Shown piece by piece: positions 47,351-60,170 of a stretch of 64,000 nt of DNA. Position numbers and translations under genes: made by a program. Within the stretch, counting starts at the first letter, position 1, and every line of letters begins with the position of its first letter. Under the pieces are notes generated by a model, which had not been told where the DNA came from, did not search any database, and saw only the letters and a list, made by a program, of their open reading frames with translations. The stretch is from positions 35,625,183 through 35,689,182 of the forward strand of contig CM065377.1 of assembly GCA_033060915.1 (NCBI GenBank). The letters run 5' to 3'. This stretch comes from Euryodendron excelsum (lineage: Eukaryota; Streptophyta; Magnoliopsida; Ericales; Pentaphylacaceae).

Positions 47351-47364
47351 TGGCATCAAAGCCT
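47351..47364 (+). promoter_or_regulatory. Primer-binding site of the plus-strand copia element
   Basis: TGGCATCAAAGCC is a slightly mutated form of the tRNA-Met-complementary TGGTATCAGAGCC site, directly after the LTR end and about 40 bp before the gag ATG. Confidence 0.85.
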
Positions 47365-47405
47365 GGTGCTCACATATAAAGGCTTTACATCCTTGAGTAT
47401 GATCT

Positions 47406-48953
47406 ATGGCCAACATAGTTGGAACATCCTTAGCAGAAGGTCAGTCCACAAACAGACCTCCCTTATTTAATGGCACGAACTATAATTACTGAAAAAATAG
47501 AATGAAAATTTATATATAATTTGTGGATTATGAACTGTGGAGAGTCATTATGAATGGACCTAGAGTTCCCATTAAAAGAATTGAATCTAGTGAAGTGGCC
47601 AAACCTGAAGATGAGTGGGATGCTGATGACTTTAGAATTAAGCAAACTAATGTAAAGGCTATGACTATATTGTATTGTGCATTTGATCCCATTGAATTTA
47701 ATAGAATTTCAACTTGTGACACTGCTAAAAAGATTTGGGATAGGTTAGAGGTTACTTATGAAGGAAAAAATCAAGTAAAAGAATTTAAAATTAATCTTCT
47801 TATGCACAACTATGAGGTGTTTAAGATGAAATCTGAGGAATCGATTACTAAAATGCTTACCAGATTTACTGACATTATAAATGGATTGAAATCTCTTGGA
47901 AAGATTTATTCTAATAGTGAACAGGTAAGGAAGATACTCAAATCCCTGCCCAGGAATTGGGAAGCTAAAGTGACAGCAATAGAGGAGGCTAAGAATCTAA
48001 ATACATTACCTCTAGAAGAATTGCTGGGGTCATTTATGACCTATACGCTAACTCAAAGACAAAACACACTAGATGATGAAGAGAAGAAAAAGAAAACAGT
48101 TGCTTTCAAATCTGCCTTGAATGAACCAGACAGTGATGAAGAAAAAGATGAGGATTTAGCTCTCATTACCAAAAAGTTTAAGAGGTTCATGAGAAATAAA
48201 TGGAGGAAAAGCAAAAAGTTTGAAGCTAAAGGAGATTCAAGCAAAAGAGACTTTACCATAATCTGTTTTGAATGCAAGAAACTAGGACATGTCAAGTCTG
48301 AATGTCCTCAGCTCAAGAAGAGATGAAAAAGAAGCAAGGAAGCTGTAGCAATGGCAACAACCCTGAGTAGCAGTGAAGAATCAAGCTCAAATGACGATTC
48401 TGACACAAAAGTGGTAACAAACCTTTATCTGATGGCCCAAGAAGATGAAAGTGAGGTATTTACTTCTGACTATATTCTAGATGAACTTTAAGATGCCTTT
48501 CATGATTTAATGGATGAATTAGAAAGATTAGGAGCCAAAAACTGTTTTCTAAAGAACATGATTTCTACCTTGACTAGAGAAAATGAAACGTTGGTTTCTA
48601 AAAATAACTCTTTGACAAAGAAAATTAGAAATTTGGAAAACTCTCTTGAAAAGTTTGTAAAAGGGAGAGAAAACCTTGACTCAATAGTAGCAAATCAAAA
48701 ATGCACCTTTGATAGAGGAAGAATTGGTTACAATCTGTTTATGAAAAAGAAGTCATATAAGAATTTTTTTACTCAACCAAATGCCTCTTACAACAGATGT
48801 TTTTACTGTCAAAAATTGGGTCACTGTGTTGGCCAGTGTTGGTTCAGAAGAACTTTCTTAAGTAATAACAAGATGAAATGGATACCAAAGAAGATTGTTG
48901 ACACTAACTCTGCTGGACCCAATATGAAGTGGGTACCAAAAATTAGAATTTGA
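47406..48953 (+). pseudogene. Sirevirus-like gag, plus strand, with premature stops
   Basis: Gag forms the retrotransposon capsid. The frame from ATG 47,406 shows RPPLFNG, then TGA 47,490 (normally Trp), TAA 47,517, a long open section 47,523-48,323 with the UBN2 region (INGLKSLGK near 47,880), a first zinc knuckle CFECKKLGHVKSEC, TGA 48,324 and TAA 48,489. The open section from 48,510 has a coiled coil and a second knuckle, CFYCQKLGHCVGQC. All lie in one frame. The long gag with two knuckles and a coiled coil is typical of Sirevirus-type copia elements. Confidence 0.88.
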
Positions 48954-48963
48954 AATCTACTTT

Positions 48964-50500
48964 GTGCAGGTTTGCTTAAGATCTCATCTAAAGAATGAAG
49001 TATGGTGTTTGGACAGTGGTTTTTCAAGGCACATGACGGGGGATGAAAGTCATTTCTCTTCTCTTACACCCAAAGATGGAGGAATGGTAACCTTTGGTGA
49101 CAATTACAAGGGTAAAATTATTGGGATTGGTAGTATTGGTAAGAAATCCTCAACTATAATTGAAAATGTCCTTCTAGTTAAAGGTCTTAAACATAAATTA
49201 CTGAGCATCAGTCAGCTGTGTGAGAAAGGTTCCAAGGTAATTTTCGAATCTTCAAAATGCTCTGTGGTAAATATTCTTGATGGTCATACTACTTTGACAG
49301 GAATGAGACAAGGCAACATATATGTTTTCAATCTGAATGATCTGTCTGCATCTACTTTAAAATATCTTTCTGCTGTAAATAAACTTGATGCATGGTTATG
49401 TTATAGAAGGTTAGGACACAACAATATGAGCACAATCTCTAAAGCTGAAAAACATGACATGGTGGTTGGCCTACCTAAAATCAAGTTTAAAAAGATAAAG
49501 TATGAGATGCATGTCAAAAGGGTAAGTAGATCAGAGAATCTTTCAAATAAAAAACACAGATTTTAACCACAAGACCTCTTCAATTGCTACACATGGACTT
49601 AATTGGACCTACCAGAACACTTAGTCTTGAAGGAAAACAATATGCTTTTGTAATTGTGGATGATTATTCTAGATTCACTTGGACTTACTTTCTTGCTCAC
49701 AAAGATGAAACTATATCTATGTTTGTCAAATTTTGCAAAAGAGTTCAAAATGAAAAGGGTTTTGCAATATTTGCTATTAGAACAGACCATGGAGGAGAAT
49801 TTGATTGCTCCCCATTTGAAGCTTTCTGTGATGAAATGGTTTTGAGCATAATTTTTCTGCTCCTAGAACTCCTCAACAAAAAGGTATTGTTGAAAGGAAA
49901 AATAGGAATTTAGAAAAAATGGCAAGAACCATGCTTTGTGAGAATGCTTTACCTAAATATTTTTGGGCTGAGGCAGTGAATATTGCCTACTATGTTCTAA
50001 ATAAGATTCTTGTTAGCAGACATTTGAAAAAGACACCTTATGAGCTTTGGAAAGGGAGAAAGCCAAATATTTCTTATTTCCATGTTTTTGGTTGTTTTGT
50101 TCTGAACAATAATAAAGATAATCTAGGAAAATTTGATGCAAAGTCTGATGAATGAATTTTTCTTGGTTATTCTATGCACAGTAAGACTTTTAGAGTTTTC
50201 AATAAAAGAACTTTGGTAGTTGAAGAATCCATTCATGTCACATTTGATGAAACTAACTCTCTTGCAAACAAAATGATGAAGCAGATGAATCAGGTCCAAG
50301 TGCTAGCAATATAAATAAAGTGCCAACACCTGGAGCAATAGTACCAGTAAAAAGCAGAGAAGCAGAATTTGAAGAAAAAGAACCAAGACCAACCATATCT
50401 CAGCAGCAAATAGAAGTGAATGAGGGACTACTAAAAGAATGAAAATTTGTACAAAATCACACTCAGGATCAAATTCTTGGTGATCCATCAAAAGGAGTAA
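48964..50500 (+). pseudogene. Copia protease, GAG-preintegrase and integrase regions, broken
   Basis: The protease is recognised by WCLDSG (active-site DSG) at about 49,007-49,024 and TFGDN. The preintegrase region by RRLGHNNM at about 49,410. The integrase core by HMDLIGP, FVIVDDYSRFTW (about 49,650) and RTDHGGEF (about 49,782-49,805), then GIVERKNR in another frame and the C-terminal KTPYELWKGRKPN. Breaks: TAA 49,564, frameshifts near 49,510 and 49,840, a stop at 50,153-50,155 and more beyond. It cannot make an active polyprotein. Confidence 0.88.
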
Positions 50501-50519
50501 GGACCAGATCTTCCATCAG

Positions 50520-51388
50520 AAATCTGTGTGCACAGTCTGCTTTCTTATCACAAATAGAGCCAAAAACCTTTCAAGAAGCAGAGAAAGATGAATACTGGAT
50601 CAATGCTATGCAAGAAGAACTAAATCAGTTCGAAAGAAGCAAAGTATGGAACATGGTGCCTAGACCTGAAGGATATCCAACTGTAGGCACCAAATGGGTT
50701 CAGAAATAAAGTGGATAAAGCTGGTACTGTCATCACAAATAAAGTAAGGTTAGTTGCTCAAGGCTACAGTCAAGAGGAAGGTATTGACTATGATGAAACT
50801 TTTGCACCTATTGCTAGATTAGAAGCAATTAGAATGTTACTTGCATTTGCATGCTTTAAAAACTTTAAGCTTTATCAAATGGATGTCAAAAGTGCTTTCC
50901 TAAATGGTGTTATAAATAAAGAAGTGTATGTTAAGCAACCACCGGGTTTTGAAAATGATAAGTTTCCTGATCATGTTTTTAGATTGTCCAAAACATTGTA
51001 TGGTTTAAAACAAGCTCCTAGAGCTTGGTATGAAAGACTAAGTAGCTTTCTACTGAAAAATGGTTTCCAAAGAGACAAAGTTGACACCACTCTATTTATC
51101 AAAAACAAAAATTCTAACATGCTTATTGTACAAATATATGTAGATGATATTATCTTTGAATCTACTAATAAAAATTTATGCAAGGAGCTTACTAAGAGCA
51201 TGCAGAGGGAATTTGAGATGAGCATGATGGGAGAACTAACATTCTTTCTCGGACTACAAATCAAGCAATCAAGAGATGGAATCTTCTTAAGTCAGTCCAA
51301 ATACATCAATGATCTGCTCAAAAGATTTAACTTTGAAGATCTAAAATAGATTGGTACACCTATGAATGTGTTAACCAAATTGGAGGCA
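50520..51388 (+). pseudogene. Copia reverse transcriptase, truncated by a long-LTR insertion
   Basis: RT (RVT_2 type) from the WNMVPRP region (about 50,648) through a frameshift near 50,700, then 50,711-51,346 open with [46 protein letters not shown] and the catalytic YVDDIIF (about 51,139-51,159). TAG at 51,347-51,349, then GTPM and the coding stops where the long LTR begins at 51,389. The RNase H and 3' LTR must lie beyond the window. Candidate TSD left side: AGGCA (51,384-51,388). Confidence 0.9.
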
Positions 51389-51484
51389 TGTCGCGCCCTG
51401 ATTTTTGGGTCCAAGGTCCTTTCGGCTCGGAGACAAAAGCCCAGAACTTTATTACTAGAGCTCATCTTCCTAGAAGGACAAGTG
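51389..51484 (-). mobile_element. Long LTR subfamily B, 3'-terminal 96 bp (outer element, part 1)
   Basis: Starts TGTCGCGCCCTGATTTTT, the reversed LTR end, and continues to CTTCCTAGAAGGACAAGTG. It joins across the nested LTR 3 to 57,380: the two halves align as one sequence with the same stretch of LTR 3 itself (51,485-51,620). It is the 3' LTR of a minus-strand element inserted in the copia RT. Confidence 0.88.
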
Positions 51485-54400
51485 TGTCGCGCCCAGATTT
51501 TTCGCACTCGAGGAATACTCACCCAAGCGGGAAAAATGCTGTACTCTCTCGTTAGAACTCACCCTCTTAGAAGAATGAGTGCGACTAGATTTGAATTGAA
51601 AGTTTGGTTTGAATAAAGGGCTTTTGAAAAAGATTCGGAGTCGCCACCTAACTTGATTAAGGTGAATTAGGTCACCTAAAAACTAAGAATAATCCGAAGA
51701 CTACACTTAGGGTTTTTAGAAAACAATTTTGAAAATATCTCCTCAAGAGAGGGTTTTTAGGAAAACAGGTTGTTTGGTAACCTTTGGAAAACATTTAGCC
51801 CTTTTTAGAAAAATAACTCCTTTTGGTCTTTGAAACCAGTGATTCTAGGTTCGGAGGTTGGTTACGTGTAGGGAAGATGCACTAAGCTATCACTCTACCC
51901 CGCCCTTTCGGTACCTACATGTCAATCTACCCTAGATTCACCTATGAGAGTCTTCGACTAACTACAGTTCAATCCTATCTACCTTAAAAAATAATGCTTG
52001 AAAACTAACATGATGCATGGTATGCAAGTGTAAGGAAAGAGAATTGAAAAATAGATTTAGAAAGAGATTGATTTGATTTGAAAATTGAAATTGGAAAGTT
52101 TGAAAGTAGAAATTTGAAAATAGAAATTTTGAAATTGGAATTTTGAATATTGATTGGAATTTGAGATTTGAAAATATGGAAACCACACCCATGCGGGTGG
52201 AATTGAAAGTTTGAAAAGTGTTGTGACCGCACCTATGGAGGTTGCCTACGTATCCCTTTGGGGGAATCAGGTCAGTCGTAGTTTGGGCCGGAGTCTGATT
52301 GAAAATAGATTGATTTGAAGAGAGAGATTGAATTGAAAGAAAGAGATTGAATTGAAAACTGGATTTGATTTGAGATTAGAAAGAAGAGGAGATTGGAAAT
52401 TGAAATTGAGAAGATTGGACTTGCTTTGGAAAGATTGATTTTGGAAAGACTTGGTTTTAGGAAATCTAGACTTAGGAAAGAGACTTAGAAAATATTTGAC
52501 TTGACTTGGAAGGTTTAGGAAATTAGGGAAGATTGGATTTAGGAAATGTTTGAATTAGGAAAGGTTCGATTTAGGAAGGTTTTAGAATTAGGAAAGTTTC
52601 AACTTAGGAAAACTTTGAATTTGGAATGTTTCAACTTTAGGAAAGTTTTGAATTAAGAAAGTTTCGAATTAGGAAAGTTTTCAAATTAGAAAATTTTTTT
52701 GAAATAGGGAAGTTTTGAAAATTGGAAAGTTTCGAGTTTAGAAAGTTTTCGAAAAAGGAAAGGTTTTAAGATTAGGAAAGTTCCCAAATTAGGAAAGTTT
52801 TGAAAATTGGAAAGTTTTGAATTTAGAAATGTTTTAAATTAGGAAAAGTCTAATTTAAGAAAGGCTTAGAATTTGGAAAGTTTCAAGTTAAGAAAGTTTT
52901 TAATTTTGTAATGTTTTGAAAAAGGGAAGTTCTGAATTTGGAAAGCTTTGAAAACAAGGAAGTTTTGAAAATAAGAAAGTTTCGTTTTAGGAAAGGTTTG
53001 AAAAAGGAAAGTTTTCAGTTTAGGAAATGTTTGAATTAAGAAAGTTTTGAGTTTAGAAAAGCCTTAGATTTAGAAAGATTTTGAAGTTTTGGAAAGTTTA
53101 GAATTTAGAAAGTTTGGAAGTTTAGAAAGATTTAGCTTGAGAAAGTTTCAAATTTAGAAAGTTTTGATTTTAGAAAGATTTGAAATTTAGAAAGTTTAAG
53201 ATTTATAAAGTTTTAGAGTTTGAATTTTAGAAAATCTTGAAATTAAGAAAGGTTTGAGTTTAGGAAAAGTTTGAAAACTTAGGTTTGAAAAGTTAAGATT
53301 TGAAAAGAAGGTAGAATTAGGAAATGGTTGAATTAGGAAAGATTTTTATGTTCAAGTTTTTGAAAACTTAAGGTTTAGGAAAGTGGAAGTTTAGGAAGGA
53401 TTTGAATTAGGAAAGATTTGGATTTGGAAGGGATTGGATTTGGTCTCTAAAAGAAAAGATTTGATTTTGTTTCCAAAAACGGAGGACGGGATCTAGTTTC
53501 CTAAACGGGGAGATGTGATTCGGTTTCCTAAAGGGAAGGTAGGATTTGGCAAGGATTTGGAAAAGGAGATTCTAGAAACCCTAGTTTTGAAAAATTGTAG
53601 TTTTGACAAAGAAAAGTGGTTTTGGAAATGTGCATAGTTTGGATGTGAAAACAAGAGGTTTTGGAAACCTAAGTTTGGGGCAAGTTTGAAAACCATGTTT
53701 TTGGAAAGAAAATTAGGGTTTCCTCATGGGGGGTTTCCAGGGCTTGACTTGGGCTCTAAGGAAAGAGTTTTTTGGAAAACACGTTTTTGGAAACGAAGGT
53801 TTTCTAGAAGAGAATCCTAGGGAAGAGTTTTTAGAGGGAAGAATTTTGAAAAGGATAGTTTTTGGAGAAAGATTTTTAAAGAAAAGGAGTTTTTGGAAAG
53901 TGAATTTGAAGAGGAAGTTTTTGGGAAAAAGATTAAAGAGAAGGAGTTTTGGAAAGTATGTTTTTGGAAACATAGATTTTAGAAAGAAAACCCTAGAGGG
54001 GAATTTCTAGAGGGAAGATTTTGGAAAAAGATTTTTTGAAAAGATTTTTGGGGAGCATTTTTAGAAAGTGAATTTGTAGGAGAGAGAGTTTTGGAAAGAA
54101 GTTGAAAAAGGGAGTTTTGAAAAATAGATTTTTGGAAAGAGTTTTTAGAAAACAACTTTGGAAAGGAGAGTTTTAGGAAAGTGAATTGAAAAAGATTTTT
54201 AGGAAGAGATTTTTGAAAAGAGAGCTTTTTGGAAAGCATGTTGGAAAAGAGATTTTTAAGAGGAGGGATTTGAAAAGAGAGTTTTTAGAAGGTATAAAAA
54301 CATCTCACTTTCCTAAAGCAATTCTAACCATAAAAGGGCTAGAACCACTTTAGGAAAGCGGTTTTGAAAACAACAAGATTTGAAAATATAGACCAAAAGG

Positions 54401-55166
54401 TCATTTTTAATATAACACTTTCCTAAAGCAACCCTAGCCATGGAAAGGCTAGAATCACCCTAGGATTGTGATTTTGAAAACATGTTTTTGAAAAAGAGCT
54501 TTTGATGCAATTTTGAAAACGTTTTGAAAAACAACTTTGAAAACGGTTTTTGGAAGATGCAAGACTATGATATGCACAATGCAATTTGGGGGTCGTGAAC
54601 ATACAAGGTTAAGGCTTCACCACATAATCAAGGGGGCCGGACCCATGTGGTCTTTGGTTAGACTAGAAGAAAGCCCCCGACACGGTGACTCTTCAATAGC
54701 CCAATCCTACACATGGACCGGGAATCCCCTTGTTTCAAGCATGCAAAGAAAGGGCGGGAAAGAGATGGGGGATTAAAATAGAGAAAACCCAAGTGGGTTA
54801 GGAGAGAGAAGAGAGAGGAGGGAAGTGCGGAAATTTAAATAGAAAGCCTACCGTATGTCTTCTTTATTTTGAGCGCCGTGCAGTCTTTGGTCTTCGGTCT
54901 TCATCTTGATCTTCACCTTCAGTCTTCAAGAGTTGTCTTCAAGCTTTTGATGGCAGCTCTTCAAGTCTTCAAAGGATAGTTGAAGGCTAGTGTATGAGTG
55001 TATGGGGGAATGTATAAGTGTATAGGAGACTAGGGTTTGTGTGTGGTGGCTAGGGTTTGAAGAACCTAAGGAAACTAGGGTTTTGGAGGTGCTCGAGCTC
55101 TGTATATCGAAATATATAATTTTTAGGTTAAGTTTGTAGACCCCTTTCACGTTGAACGAGGCTTTG

Positions 55167-55174
55167 TATTTATA
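55167..55174 (-). promoter_or_regulatory. TATA box of solo LTR 3
   Basis: TATTTATA on the plus strand (TATAAATA on the minus strand), followed on the right by GGCGCC-type hairpins at 55,190-55,290, the mirror image of LTRs 1 and 2. Confidence 0.7.
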
Positions 55175-56109
55175 GAGGGAGGACAAACCTGACGCCTGTT
55201 GTAGTGGCGCCAGGGCAAACTTTAGAATGGCGCCACTAGGAGTGGCGCCAGGCCATTTTTTGGCTTGGCACCACTACTAGTGGCGCCAGCCAATTAAGAA
55301 ATGTTTAAGGTTGGCAAGCAACATATCTTTGACTAGAGTTAGGCGCCTGTACTAGTGACTACCATGTAAATTTTAGCTTGGCTTCACTAGGAGTGACTCT
55401 GAAAAGTCCGGGAATGATTTGAAGGAGCCGGCGATGACCCGGAAGGCCAAAAAGGAGCAGGAACACTTAAAATAGTGTCCTGGAGGTATTTGACTTGGAA
55501 AGTGAGGATAAGGTGGGTCGGAAAGGTTGACCAGGCCTTTAGGGGCAAAACGGTCAATTGGACCGGAAAACTGCCGGGGCGAACTCGAATTGTTCCCGAA
55601 AAAGACTTGGGATCTGGAAACATTATTTAGAATGTCCCCAGAGGTTGCCGGTTTGATTCCCAGAGCCGGCGTGGTCGGAAAAGGAGACTGGCCCACTAGG
55701 GGCAAAACGGTCATTTTGTACCGGGTTTGCCGGAACTGACTCGGAATGATCCGGAAAGGTAAGGGGAGGTTGAGAACACTATAAAAAGTATTCTCGAGTC
55801 ATTACCGGTTTGATACCCAGAGCCGGTGTAGTCGAAGAAGGAGACCGGCCCTCTAGGGGCAAAACGGTCATTTTGTACCCGGTTGGCCGGAACTGACTCG
55901 GAATGATCCGGAAAGGTAAGGAAATCTGAGAATACTACAAGAAGCATTCTCAGGAGGTTACCAGTTTGATACCCAAAGCCGGCGTGGTTCCCGGGGCATT
56001 CGGATGCTTAGGGGCAAAATGGCCATCTTGACCGGAAAGTCTCGAAAAAGGTCCTAAGGGTAGTCTGGTCATTTTTCACCAAAGTGAGCTAACAGACACG
56101 GGTGTTGAC

Positions 56110-57180
56110 CTAGTTTTTGAGTGTTTCCGCCACCCTAACGGTGTGAGTATTTCCGCTACTCGGACGGGGTTGAGTATTTCCGCTACTCGGACGGGGCTGA
56201 GTATTTCCGCTACTCTAACGGTTTTGTGAGTATTTTCGCTACTCTAACGGTTCTATGAGTATTTTCGCTACTCTAACGGTTTTGTGAGTATTTTCGCTAC
56301 TCTAACGGTTTTGTGAGTAGTTTTGCTACTCGGATCGTCTCGAGGAATAAACTGTCTCGAGAGAGGGATTGGAAAGGGGTCTTACTGTCTTTGAAAAGAC
56401 GTGCCTGGATTGGAACCGTCCCGAGGAATAAACTGTCTCGAGAGAGGGATTGGAAAGGGGTCTTACAGTCTCCGAAGAGATGTGCCTGGATTGTGAGTGT
56501 TTCCGCCACTCTAACGGTTTTGTGAGTACTTCCGCTACTCTAACGGTTTTGTGAGTATTTCTGCTACTCTAAAGGTTTTGTGAGTGTTTTCGCCACTCTA
56601 ACGGTTTTGTGAGTAGTTTTGCTACTCAGACCGTCTTGAGGAATAAAGTGTCTCGAGAGAGGGATTGGAAAGGGGTTTTACCGTCTCCGAAGAGACGTGC
56701 CTGGATTAGAACTGTCTCGAGAGAGGGGTTGGAAAGGGGTCTTACCGTCCCTGAAGAGACGTGCCTGGGTTTTGAGTGTTTCCGCCACTCTAACGGTGTG
56801 AGTATTTCCGCTACTCTAACGGTTTGGTGAGTGTTTCCGCCACTCTAACGGTTTTGTGAGTAGTTTTGCTACTCGGACCGTCTTGAGGAATAAACTGTCT
56901 CGAGAGAGGGATTGGAAAGGGGTCTTACCGTCTCCGAAGAGACGTGCCTGGATTGGAACCGTCTCGAGGAATAAACTGTCTCGAGAGAGGGGTTGGAAAG
57001 GGGTCTTACCGTCTCCGAAGAGACGTGCCTGGGTTTCGAGTGTTTTCGCCACTCTAACGGTGTGAGTATTTCCACTACTCTAACAGTTTGGTGAGTGTTT
57101 CCGCCACTCTAACGGTTTTGTGAGTAGTTTTGCTACTCGGACCGTCTCGAGAAATAAACTGTCTCGAGAGAGGGATTGGA
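56110..57180 (-). repeat. Mixed hairpin arrays in U3 of LTR 3
   Basis: Contains about 15 GAGTR-N7-YACTC units (about 29-30 bp each) interspersed with several units of the 81-bp class bearing CGTCTC-CGAA-GAGACG or its variants. LTR 2 has separate arrays; here the two unit types alternate in blocks, showing repeated local amplification and rearrangement. Confidence 0.88.
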
Positions 57181-58649
57181 ATTGGAATAAGAAAGGACAA
57201 TGCCCCTAAGGGCATTTTGGTCATTTTGCCTCTATTTGGGCCTAACAGGCCCGCGAAGCGATGGAAAGACGGGATTTGGACCTAGAGGATTGGTTTCGAT
57301 TGGAATATGTCCACAATGACTTGAAAACAAGTCTGGACAGAGTGTAGACTACCGAGCGGTCAAAAATGGGCTGCTTATAGAGTGCAACTAGGTCTGAATT
57401 GAAAATTGGTTTGATTAAGGGCTTTTTAGAAAAACAGGAGTCATCACCTAACTTGATTAAGGTGAGTTAGGACACCTAAAACTAAGTGTTAATCCGAAGA
57501 TTAAACTTAGGGTTTTTTGAAAATATTTTTGAAAACTCCCTCAAGAGAGGGTTTTTAAGAAAATAGGTTGTTTAGCCACCTTTGGAAAGATTTAAGTCAT
57601 TTTGGAAAATAACTTCATTTCGGTCTTTCAGAAACAGAAATCTATGGTCCGGGGGTTGGTTATGTGTAGGGAAGATATCCTAAGATCATCACCCTACCTC
57701 ACCCTTTCGGTACTTACATGTCTAATCACCCTTTTGTTCCCTCACCAGAATAACTGGTTACCATTGTTCACTTAATATCCACTTTAGAATTTTGAAAACA
57801 GAGTTTGGTCATCACTTTTTGGATGAATGATGCATGATGCAAGTTTTGGAAGAAGTTTGAAAACATGGGAGTTTTGAAGGGGTTTGAGATAGAAACTTTG
57901 TATTAATATAAACTTTTGAAAAGGGAATTGGGGTTGAAGTAGGAGTTATGACCACCCCATTTTAGGTTGCCTACGTATCTCATTTGGCTAGAATCAGGTC
58001 ATTTATAGTTCGGGCAAGAGCCCGATGGAAAATGGGAGCATTAGGGCATTTGGAATGTTTGAAGACACTTTGAGGTCTTTGGAAAGTTTGAAGACAATTT
58101 GAGGTCTTTGGAAAAAGAGAACTTGAGAATTTTAGAAAAAGGCCTTTGAAATAGAACTTAAGATGTTTGGAGTGTTTTGAAATTGGATTTGAAAATGATT
58201 TTTGAATGTTTTTGAATTTGAATCAAGGGGGGTTTTGAAGTGATTTTTGAAACAACTCAAGGGAGCTTTAGAAAAGTTTTGGAGTCTTGTTTTGAAAACT
58301 CTGGAGGTAAAGTTTGGGATTGGAAATACTCTTGTGAACTTGTCTTCGAAATTTGTTTTTTGAAAGTGATTTTGGAATCCTAATATGGATTACCTTTGGG
58401 GTTGTTCTTGATGTATCACGTATCCTTTGGAATCCCTAACCATAAATGGGGTAGAGACACCTTAGGCTTGTGAGTTTTTGAAAACATTCTTGGAAATACT
58501 TTGAAGATTGAATATGGGAATATTTGAAGAGGTTATGGAGTTGGCTTTTGAAATCTCAAGAGAGTAGGAGGTTTTGAAAAAGTGAATCATGAGAGTAGTT
58601 TTAAACAGAGAGATCATTTAAAAGGGGTCCATGAGTTGGAACCTTGAAG

Positions 58650-58915
58650 TATACTAACGTAAGTTGGGTTGGCCTAAGGCTAAGGGTGACCTAAGGTTAA
58701 CTAACTTGGGTTAGGTTAACCTAGGGTTAAGGTGACCTAGGGTTCACCAACTAAGATTTGGTTAACCTATGGTTAAGGTGACCAAGGGTTAACTAACTTG
58801 GGTTTGGTTAACCTAGGGTTAGATAACTAGGGTCGAGTTAACCTAGGGTTGGACAACTAAGGTTAAGTTAACCTAGAGTTGGATAACTAGCGTCAAGTTA
58901 ACCTAGGGTTGGATT
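58650..58915 (-). repeat. ~34-bp tandem array of GGTTAACC / AACCTAGGGTT units
   Basis: About seven or eight degenerate units of the form GTTAACCTAGGGTTGGATAA (partial unit), each containing the palindromes GTTAAC and AACCTAGGGTT. The TAGGGTT words recall plant telomere repeats, but the unit is not TTTAGGG and the array is internal to the LTR. Confidence 0.8.
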
Positions 58916-60162
58916 GGAAGATGGTTTTGAAAGGTGGTTTCATGCACTTTTGGAAAGAGTTTTGAAAAACAAATCATGATAGGCAAAGGACTTTGTTTGC
59001 CAACCTCTTTAAAGATCATTTTCATGAAAATTTGACTCTAGCCAAGAGTATGGTTTATATGGTTGGTGTTTGAAGATCATTCCAAAAAAGGTTTCTTTTT
59101 GACCATTATAACCATCATCTTGACAAGAGTATAAAGTCCAAAAATCAACATGATGACTACAACTTTTCGAAACACCATTTTTAATGCAAAGATGGGGAGA
59201 ATGAATTTTTGAAAACCATTTTTGGAAAAGGACTATGAGAACCATTTTTAAAGGAAACCATTCCAACAAGAGAGGGTTCTTATGATCAAATAAAAGGGAG
59301 ACCACTCAAGAGAGGGTTCCATAGGGCCATTTCAACTACTAAACTTGAGTGAATGGGAGCCTTAGAAGTTAGAGAGTTAGAAAACCATTCTTACGGAAGT
59401 TGAAATGCCATGATGCAATAGTGTGAGTTGAGGATTAGTGGCGGATTTTCTAAGGCATGACTTCTAAGGTTTCATCATATACTTCAAGGGGCCAACTCTT
59501 AGAACCATTTTGAAAAGAACATAGAGCTTGAAATTGGCATAAAAATAAAATGATGCAAGCTTAGTAGAACATGGCTATAAACATAGAAATGAAGCCAAGC
59601 ACACAAACATGATCAAAGATAGCAAAATGCAAGGGGGTCATGAATACATATAAGGCTTTAGGCTATACCACATAATCAAGGGGCTCTTAGGATATACCAT
59701 CTTAAAGTAGGCTAGTGAGAGATCCCCCTACACGGTGGCTCCCACTAGCTTTCCTCTAGGCATGAACTAAGAGACCTCTTGGCTCAAGCATGCAAGAAAG
59801 GGGGGGGGGTTGAAGCTGGGGGGTTAAAATAGAGAATAGCCTAAGTAGGCTAGGAGGGAGAAGAGAAGAGTGGGGGAAGACAAAAATGTAAAAGAGATAC
59901 CACCTTTTGCCTTCAACACACTTGTAATCTTCAATGGATGCCTTGACTTGAGCTTAGAAGGTTTCTAGTAGGCTTAAGGGGCTGGATGGAGGGGTTTAAT
60001 GGTGTATAAGGTTATGTAGGTGAAGTGTATGGGCTTGAGGGAGGTGAAATCTTGCCTAAGTGTTGGAGGAGTGGAATGTGTATAGAGATTCGAGATTCTA
60101 AAGCAGTTTCAGCAGAGCTTCACATTAATTTCAGAGTTGGAATATGCAAAGGGGGGTGCTGG

Positions 60163-60170
60163 TATTTATA
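60163..60170 (-). promoter_or_regulatory. TATA box of the outer subfamily-B LTR
   Basis: TATTTATA on the plus strand with GCGCATGT-type inverted repeats on its right (60,185-60,255), the mirror image of 44,174-44,262. Confidence 0.7.

Larger units (their letters stand above)
51485..57379 (-). mobile_element. Solo LTR 3 (subfamily A), 5,895 bp, nested, TSD AAGTG/GAGTG
   Basis: Reversed copy of the LTR 1/2 type: starts TGTCGCGCCCAGATTTTT and ends GGGCTGCTTATA (5' TGTAAG mutated). Target duplication AAGTG (51,480-51,484) / GAGTG (57,380-57,384) matches at 4 of 5 bases. Removing it restores a continuous subfamily-B LTR. Inside: a C-poor tract 52,270-54,300, TATA (reverse) 55,167-55,174, GCGCC hairpins 55,190-55,290, and U3 hairpin arrays 56,110-57,180. 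It has no internal domain. Confidence 0.92.

Noticed and set aside
58650..58915. Interstitial telomere repeat
   Set aside because: The unit is ~34 bp and palindromic, not TTTAGGG tandem repeats.
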